Origin: Castor canadensis
Lineage: Eukaryota > Chordata > Mammalia > Rodentia > Castoridae
Direction: 5' to 3'
NCBI RefSeq assembly: GCF_047511655.1
Contig: NC_133390.1
Location: forward strand, 127,153,583-127,217,582
DNA: 64,000 bases
Below are positions 62,404 to 64,000 of this stretch, in pieces (the first letter of the stretch is position 1; every line of letters starts with the position of its first letter). A program made the translations under genes and the position numbers. Below the pieces are notes generated by a model. That model had not been told where the DNA came from, made no database searches, and saw only the letters and a program-made list of their open reading frames with translations.

Positions 62404-63189
62404 CAAAATAACCAGAGCAAAATGGACTGGAGATGTGGCTCAAGTGGTAGAGTACTTCCTTTGCAAGTGTGATGTCCCGAGTTCAAATCCTAGTTCCACA
62501 AAAAAAAAAAAAAAAAGACCTAGTTTGTGCTGTGAAACTGGCTTCTAGTTAAGTCAGGTCTGGAGGTCCACACTACTCAGGATGCTGAGGTGGGAGGATT
62601 GCTACGACTTTTAGGCTAGTCTGGGCAGAACCTTGAGACCCATATCTAAAAAAAATACAGAATAAAAAAAAAATTGACTTCCAAATACTGATGTAGTACA
62701 TGATAACAGTCAGTAGTCTGTAGACTGTATTCATATACATATATGTTGTGTTAATTTTTTTTTTTAGTTAGACACAACAATTCTTTTTACAAGGTATTCT
62801 CTTGACAGAGGTTTTAGGTTGCAAGAGTAGTGAAAAATTTAGAAACTTTTTTTTGGGGGAAGCTGTGCTAGGACTTGAACTCAGGACTTTGTGCTTAGTA
62901 GGCAAGCACTTTACTACTTGAGCCATGCCCCCAGTTTTAGAAACTTTTTTGTGACTATGACTTAACTGATTAATACATGCTCTTGAGCACATATCTATGC
63001 AAAAGTATAATTATGATATGTGTTAGACAACTGAAAATAAATTTCTCATAACTTTTGTATTTTCTTTATAGTCTGCACCCTCCCTGTTTCTTAAAAGCAA
63101 TTTTGAGTACTTAAGGGGCAATTACCGAAAAGCTGTGAAGCTATTAAATAGTTCAAACATTGCTGAACATCCAGGATTCATGAAAACAG
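33516..63189 (+). CDS. CNOT10: CNOT10, CCR4-NOT complex subunit 10, exons 1-8 (5' part of gene)
   Basis: The coding parts are 33516-33537, 46831-46925, 48401-48562, 52446-52596, 55428-55570, 60044-60130, 60617-60700 and 63072-63189. They total 862 bases: 287 codons plus one base. The mammalian protein is about 744 residues, so this is roughly the N-terminal 39 percent, and the rest lies beyond the window. I recognise the protein from blocks such as [36 protein letters not shown] and [20 protein letters not shown]. Known family role: with CNOT11 it binds the N-terminal part of the CNOT1 scaffold in the cytoplasmic mRNA deadenylation complex. Repeated helix pairs of TPR style are visible near residues 37-75, 105-140, 144-180 and 260-280, separated by an Asn/Lys/Ser-rich low-complexity linker near residues 181-210. 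No stop or frameshift interrupts any exon, all introns are GT-AG, and phases match, so the gene looks intact here. Confidence 0.97.
33862..35305. other. Intron 1, proximal part
   Basis: No young SINEs in the first 1.8 kb after exon 1. Old-repeat-like pieces at about 34250-34340 and 34500-34690, and an L2-like 3' end at 34890-34960 (ctaagctcctgaagtcaggg). Confidence 0.55.
35305..36035 (+). mobile_element. MaLR LTR (sense) carrying three SINEs
   Basis: LTR text at 35305-35385 (gatatggtttgagtgtgtct), 35468-35556 (gagctggtgggaggtgatgg), 35660-35878 (ctcacccatgtaactcctgc) and 35993-36035 (gttacagcaatggaaaaatg). T-SINEs lie at 35388-35466 and 35558-35655, and a B1-type SINE at 35880-35992. Confidence 0.82.
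36040..36545 (+). repeat. Ancient repeat fragments
   Basis: 36060-36200 reads like a common ancient mammalian repeat (gagaaggactttcttagagg). 36245-36340 resembles an L2 3' end (gaacagtgtctggcatgtag). Confidence 0.45.
36548..37470 (+). repeat. MIR element split by four SINEs
   Basis: MIR halves at 36548-36625 (tatttatgtgaccttgggca) and 37370-37470 (aagcctcagctttcccatgt). Between them are C-SINE + (36645-36850), T-SINE + (36865-36960), a two-head C-SINE - (36966-37265) and T-SINE - (37272-37366). The phrase agaagcc recurs at 37267 and 37368. Confidence 0.8.
37475..38195. other. Intron 1, nothing clearly assignable
   Basis: A MIR-like phrase (ccagtttcttcatttgtaaa) at about 37602. Otherwise unique. 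Confidence 0.5.
38200..38580 (-). repeat. B1-type SINE and MaLR LTR remnant
   Basis: Antisense B1-like unit at 38205-38300, then MaLR-like antisense text at 38301-38560 (tctggtgagggcctccctgg). Confidence 0.6.
38755..38840 (-). repeat. T-SINE
   Basis: Reads gtgatactggagcttgaatt and gcaggtgctctacagcttga. Confidence 0.82.
38845..39690. other. Intron 1, mostly unique
   Basis: No repeat family recognised apart from A/T-rich tails. The open frame at 39219-39455 has no recognisable domain. Confidence 0.5.
39700..40220. repeat. T-SINE fragment (-) and two-head C-SINE (+)
   Basis: Fragment at 39705-39755. The larger unit runs from 39880 to 40215 with an internal GAAA-rich linker. Confidence 0.8.
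40255..41010 (+). repeat. Two MIR copies and intervening unique sequence
   Basis: MIR-like at 40270-40425 (gcatggcatgtagttaagtg) and 40810-41010 (gaacatgtctaacacatagc). Confidence 0.6.
41216..41262 (+). repeat. (CA)n(CGCA)n microsatellite
   Basis: About 14 CA units pass into GCACGCATGCACGC. Alternating purine-pyrimidine throughout. Confidence 0.92.
41345..41450 (+). repeat. L2 3'-end fragment
   Basis: Reads gtttcatgagtgctggaacc then ttgtctgtggctcatgtttg. Confidence 0.5.
41458..41695 (-). repeat. C-SINE with a 29-base T run
   Basis: T run 41459-41487, then the tail at gggactggggggtttggact and a head ending cgtgccaccagcacccagt. Confidence 0.88.
41850..42525. repeat. MIR scrap, C-SINE (+), (GT)n, C-SINE (-)
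   Basis: MIR-like at 41840-41915, C-SINE + at 41953-42152, (GT)n of about 28 units at 42171-42227, and a two-head C-SINE - at 42228-42525 that abuts the microsatellite directly. Confidence 0.85.
42860..43215 (-). mobile_element. MaLR LTR remnant
   Basis: Antisense text ttaatctgttttctgttact, gtaatagaatacctgacaat and aaatgtcaacatgagttttg. Confidence 0.65.
43212..43500. repeat. Degenerate T-SINEs, one in each orientation
   Basis: Plus unit at 43214-43270 (gggaatgtggttcaagggat), minus unit at 43422-43495 (gctggggattgaatgcaagg). Confidence 0.65.
43575..44160 (+). mobile_element. B1-type SINE and an L1 3' end split by another B1-type
   Basis: B1-type + at 43578-43690. L1 3'-end text at 43720-43850 (gtggttgctaagggtaaagc) and 43975-44150 (gcctgtgaatctatgattat). 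B1-type - at 43858-43972 between them. Confidence 0.7.
44160..44950. other. Intron 1, with a B1-type SINE (+)
   Basis: B1-type at 44478-44590 with an ATA-rich tail. The rest is AT-rich and unassigned. Confidence 0.6.
44952..45535. repeat. SINE cluster: T (+), C (-), T (+)
   Basis: T-SINE 44956-45040, two-head C-SINE - 45095-45315, T-SINE 45438-45525. Confidence 0.85.
45790..46120 (-). repeat. B1-type and C-SINE, both antisense
   Basis: B1-like at 45795-45905, C-SINE at 45908-46118 after an 18-base T run. Confidence 0.85.
46682..46703. repeat. Perfect 10-bp inverted repeat, 2-base loop
   Basis: GTTGAGAGCT and AGCTCTCAAC separated by GT. It overlaps the 5' end of a decayed T-SINE (46688-46775). 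Confidence 0.9.
46831..46925 (+). CDS. CNOT10: CNOT10 exon 2 (residues 8-39)
   Basis: The acceptor is tttgcag|AT and the donor ACA|gtaaga. The 95 bases complete codon 8 and end in phase 0. The polar, Gly/Glu-rich stretch ([20 protein letters not shown]) precedes the first helical repeat. A small inverted repeat and a decayed T-SINE lie 55-150 bases before the acceptor. Confidence 0.96.
46926..48400. other. CNOT10 intron 2, with two two-head C-SINEs (+)
   Basis: C-SINEs at 47328-47668 and 47748-48075, each with the tRNA-like tail last. The remaining sequence is unique and AT-rich, ending in a GT repeat and the exon 3 T tract. Confidence 0.82.
48401..48562 (+). CDS. CNOT10: CNOT10 exon 3 (residues 40-93)
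   Basis: The exon has 54 whole codons, phase 0 at both ends. Acceptor ttttttag|TCT, donor CAG|gtgata. It encodes the first TPR-like helix pair ([14 protein letters not shown] followed by [13 protein letters not shown]) and a Gln/Thr/Asn-rich turn. The polypyrimidine tract is a run of about 30 T interrupted only by a few G and C, right after a short GT repeat. Confidence 0.97.
48563..49225. other. CNOT10 intron 3, SINE-free proximal part
   Basis: AT-rich, no repeat recognised. Confidence 0.5.
49226..49575 (-). repeat. C-SINE split by a short L1 3' tail
   Basis: The tail lies at 49255-49312 and the head resumes at 49466-49575. A (TTTG)n run opens the element. Confidence 0.85.
49330..49450 (-). 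mobile_element. 5'-truncated L1 insertion (about 120 bp)
   Basis: It is flanked by tgtgaagggttttt at 49316-49329 and 49451-49464. The reverse complement reads gggggcagtggggagaaatg, acccaagccttgtatgcaca, tatgaataataaaac and then a poly(A)-like run, the same 3' end as at 908-960. Confidence 0.8.
49838..50345 (+). repeat. B1-type SINE, MIR-like piece, C-SINE
   Basis: B1-type 49838-49955, old MIR/L2-like text at 50010-50095, C-SINE about 50130-50335 with an internal A run. Confidence 0.78.
50345..51010. other. Intron 3, nothing assignable
   Basis: A 24-base T-SINE-like scrap at 50448-50475 (agcttaagccattctgccag). Otherwise unique. Confidence 0.5.
51012..51715. repeat. SINE cluster: T (+), T scrap (-), two C-SINEs (-)
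   Basis: Units at 51014-51090, 51115-51165, 51166-51368 and 51512-51714. The last starts with an 18-base T run. Confidence 0.85.
52030..52350 (+). repeat. C-SINE and T-SINE close to exon 4
   Basis: C-SINE 52030-52215 with a GGAA tail, T-SINE 52268-52345. The T-SINE ends about 100 bases before the exon 4 acceptor. Confidence 0.85.
52446..52596 (+). CDS. CNOT10: CNOT10 exon 4 (residues 94-143 plus one base)
   Basis: The 151 bases run from GTC CAC TCT to TTT G. Acceptor tttatag, donor G|gtatgt. It contains an acidic segment ([12 protein letters not shown]) and then a TPR-like unit with [20 protein letters not shown]. Without splicing the frame continues into intron 4 and stops at 52677-52679. 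Confidence 0.97.
52597..53650. other. CNOT10 intron 4, proximal part
   Basis: Unique-looking. T run at 53007-53018. No SINE recognised. Confidence 0.5.
53655..54005 (-). mobile_element. L1 3' UTR fragment
   Basis: Antisense text gttttaggttcatagcaaaa, aaggaaaatgcagaaattcc, and gagtttactcctagtgttga. Confidence 0.65.
54060..54560 (+). repeat. Ancient mammalian repeat
   Basis: Opens acacatttattgagcacatg and continues with gatttgagtaaggaaaggag and ggcaatttcttgaggaaagt. The family is one of the old L2/DNA-transposon-type repeats, not resolved. Confidence 0.5.
54620..54785 (-). repeat. C-SINE, shortened
   Basis: Reads gacaatggtggggtttcaac with a (TTTA)n start. The head lacks its centre. Confidence 0.75.
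54790..55427. other. CNOT10 intron 4, distal part
   Basis: MIR-like text at 55020-55160 (agtagcagagcaagaactgg). CpG-containing patch gactcgcgacctgc at about 55303. Confidence 0.5.
55428..55570 (+). CDS. CNOT10: CNOT10 exon 5 (residues 144-191)
   Basis: Acceptor cttgccag|AA after a long T tract, donor GAG|gtaagt (consensus-like). The 143 bases complete the split Glu codon. The segment [20 protein letters not shown] followed by [15 protein letters not shown] is a TPR-like helical pair. The exon ends in the Asn/Lys-rich linker NNNKNGKSE. Confidence 0.97.
55605..56870 (-). mobile_element. L1 3' region, antisense, in intron 5
   Basis: Ordered antisense blocks: 55605-55940 (gctttattgagataaaattc), 56090-56250 (ctattaaaaataatgctact), 56470-56640 (aactactggactattttcca) and 56748-56870 (agccatctcagtgcaaagtg). 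Inserts: C/GT tract with T-SINE - (55941-56085), C-SINE - (56255-56470), B1-type - (56645-56747). Confidence 0.75.
55941..56004. repeat. C-rich tract plus (GT)n
   Basis: C4, C5, C10 and C5 separated by single T or A (55941-55966), then about 19 GT units. The minus strand matches the quadruplex pattern. Confidence 0.9.
56900..57192 (+). repeat. B1-type SINE, then T-SINE end with a 30-base A run
   Basis: B1-type 56910-57035. 57125-57162 (acacctgggatcgatcccca) is only the 3' part of a T-SINE. Confidence 0.78.
57265..57720 (+). repeat. Two C-SINEs in tandem orientation
   Basis: 57267-57489 and about 57500-57690. The phrase gaatacatccattta recurs between and around them (57250, 57489) and gaatacatcc after (57714), consistent with reuse of one target site. 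Confidence 0.85.
57960..58770. repeat. SINE cluster: C (-), C (+), C (-)
   Basis: 57968-58190, 58264-58468 (with G11 run near 58400) and 58553-58762. The first two are inverted relative to each other, 75 bases apart. Confidence 0.87.
58775..59255. other. Intron 5, nothing assignable
   Basis: Mostly unique, AT-rich. Confidence 0.5.
59260..59560 (+). repeat. Two-head C-SINE
   Basis: Heads at 59262 and about 59375, tail 59467-59540. Confidence 0.87.
59565..60043. other. Intron 5, distal part before exon 6
   Basis: No young SINE. Text at 59690-59830 (ggaaggcagggacgtgatcc) resembles a common ancient repeat. Confidence 0.45.
60044..60130 (+). CDS. CNOT10: CNOT10 exon 6 (residues 192-220)
   Basis: The exon has 29 codons in phase 0. 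Acceptor tcctacag|ACT, donor CAG|gtagta, whose +4 to +6 bases are weaker than at neighbouring introns. It continues the low-complexity linker ([16 protein letters not shown]) into a new helix ([12 protein letters not shown]). Intron 6 after it is only 486 bases and carries no SINE I can identify. Confidence 0.96.
60617..60700 (+). CDS. CNOT10: CNOT10 exon 7 (residues 221-248)
   Basis: The exon has 28 codons in phase 0. Acceptor tttgacag|TAC, donor AAC|gtaagt. It encodes [20 protein letters not shown], a basic amphipathic helix, then SVMNTAGN. Confidence 0.96.
60701..63071. other. CNOT10 intron 7 and its repeats
   Basis: Decayed T-SINEs + at 60803-60885 and 61010-61085. 61086-62160 is largely unique. 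C-SINE + at 62170-62400 with a 35-base A run, a second half-size C-SINE + at 62405-62517, B1-type + at 62560-62660, T-SINE - at 62855-62940 about 130 bases before exon 8. Confidence 0.8.
63072..63189 (+). CDS. CNOT10: CNOT10 exon 8 (residues 249-287 plus one base)
   Basis: Acceptor ttctttatag|TCT, donor ACAG|gtaaaa. The 118 bases encode [20 protein letters not shown] and the rest of a TPR-like unit, ending at GFMKT. It ends in phase 1, and exon 9 is outside the window. Confidence 0.96.
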
Positions 63190-64000
63190 GTAAAAGAAAA
63201 TTGTAACATTTTTTTTCTGATTGTTCTACCCTTTATTGCTTGTTTTTTTAAATCTGACTCCTTCACAGTGATTTGGCTTTTTGGGGGTGCTGCTGGGGTT
63301 TAAACTCAGGGCCTTACACTTGATAGGCAGGCACTCTACCACTTGAGCTGCTCCACCAGCTCTTTTTTGTGTTGGGTATTTTTGAAATAGAGTCTTGTGA
63401 ACTATTTGCGTGAACTGGCTTTGAATCACAATCTTCCTGATCTCTGCCTCCTGAGTAGGTAGGATTACAGGTGTGAGTTACCAGTACCTAACTGATTTTT
63501 TTTTATGGGACTGGGGTTCGAACTCAGGGCTTTGTGCTTGCAAAGCAGGCACTATACCACTTGAGCCACACCTCCAGTCCTTTTTTTTTTTTTTTTTTTT
63601 TTTTAATGAAAATGTTTTCTGCTAGGTGTGGCAGTGCATGCCTATAACCCCAGCACTCAGTACACTGAGGATTACAAGTTCAAGTCTAACTCAGGCTACC
63701 TTGCAAGACCCTATCTTAAAACAAACAACAACAACAAAATATTTCAAGATTTCTGTTGCAGAAAATTCCTAGAATTTTACTTTATGACTAGTTTCAAATT
63801 TGGAAAAAAGCTTATTACTTCTTTTACTCTTTCTTTAAACCTTTACTTGCTCTTTCTTTCACTTTGTTTTTAAATATTACCTTAGAAATTATGTCTGGGC
63901 ATCCGGTCCTTCAGCTTTTGCTTTATGAAGTGTGACCTTTTAAAGAAATTAGATGTTTTTACTTTCCTGTAAAAACAGTGAATGATATAATTTCTTTAGA
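63190..64000. other. CNOT10 intron 8, start
   Basis: C-SINE - at 63280-63492, T-SINE - at 63502-63582 followed by a 24-base T run, B1-type + at 63622-63728, then AT-rich sequence to the window end. Confidence 0.82.

Noticed and set aside
1-64000. CRISPR arrays, operons, prophage or other prokaryotic systems
   Set aside because: No regularly spaced repeats with unique spacers and no dense coding. Composition and spliced exons are those of a mammalian genome.

Overview
The window is vertebrate nuclear DNA, almost certainly from a rodent. It shows spliced exons, a CpG-island promoter, and a very dense load of B1/7SL-like SINEs, ID-like tRNA SINEs, MaLR LTRs and L1 fragments. The commonest repeat is a dimeric SINE. 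Its head is B1-like (box-B-type text near 'cctgtaatcc') and its tail is tRNA-like, reading 'ctggtggagtggctcaagtgg ... gagttcaaaccccagtacc'. From memory this pairing suggests Castorimorpha (beaver group), but that species call is inference. Names used below: C-SINE = this dimer (about 200-230 bp, with variants carrying two heads, about 300 bp); T-SINE = the tRNA/ID-like unit alone (about 75-90 bp); B1-type = the 7SL-like monomer (about 110-130 bp).

One protein-coding gene is present. Eight exons on the + strand (33516-63189) encode the first 287 residues of CNOT10, a TPR-containing subunit of the CCR4-NOT deadenylase complex. Every exon has AG/GT borders, the phases join without a break, and the window ends inside intron 8. 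The promoter is a CpG island (about 33.02-33.86 kb) with GC boxes, two opposed ETS sites and a YY1-like motif over the start codon.

Layout. 1-33 kb: intergenic sequence 5' of CNOT10, made of L1 remnants, MaLR and other LTR copies (several bounded by exact target-site duplications inside older SINEs), and stacked SINEs. It also holds an isolated CpG-rich patch at 9.05-9.49 kb with a full match to the CTCF core consensus. 33.0-33.9 kb: promoter and exon 1. 33.5-46.8 kb: intron 1, with old MIR/L2 fragments, two MaLR LTRs and many SINEs. 46.8-63.2 kb: exons 2-8 and their introns, with SINEs, an L1 copy in intron 5, and GT/C-rich microsatellites. 63.2-64 kb: start of intron 8.

I see no prokaryotic-type system, no CRISPR array, no intact viral gene and no second host gene. 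Most of the short ORFs are chance ORFs in repeats. What deserves attention is regulatory (the CTCF/CpG patch and the promoter architecture) and evolutionary (readable nested insertions that give a relative order of transposon activity).
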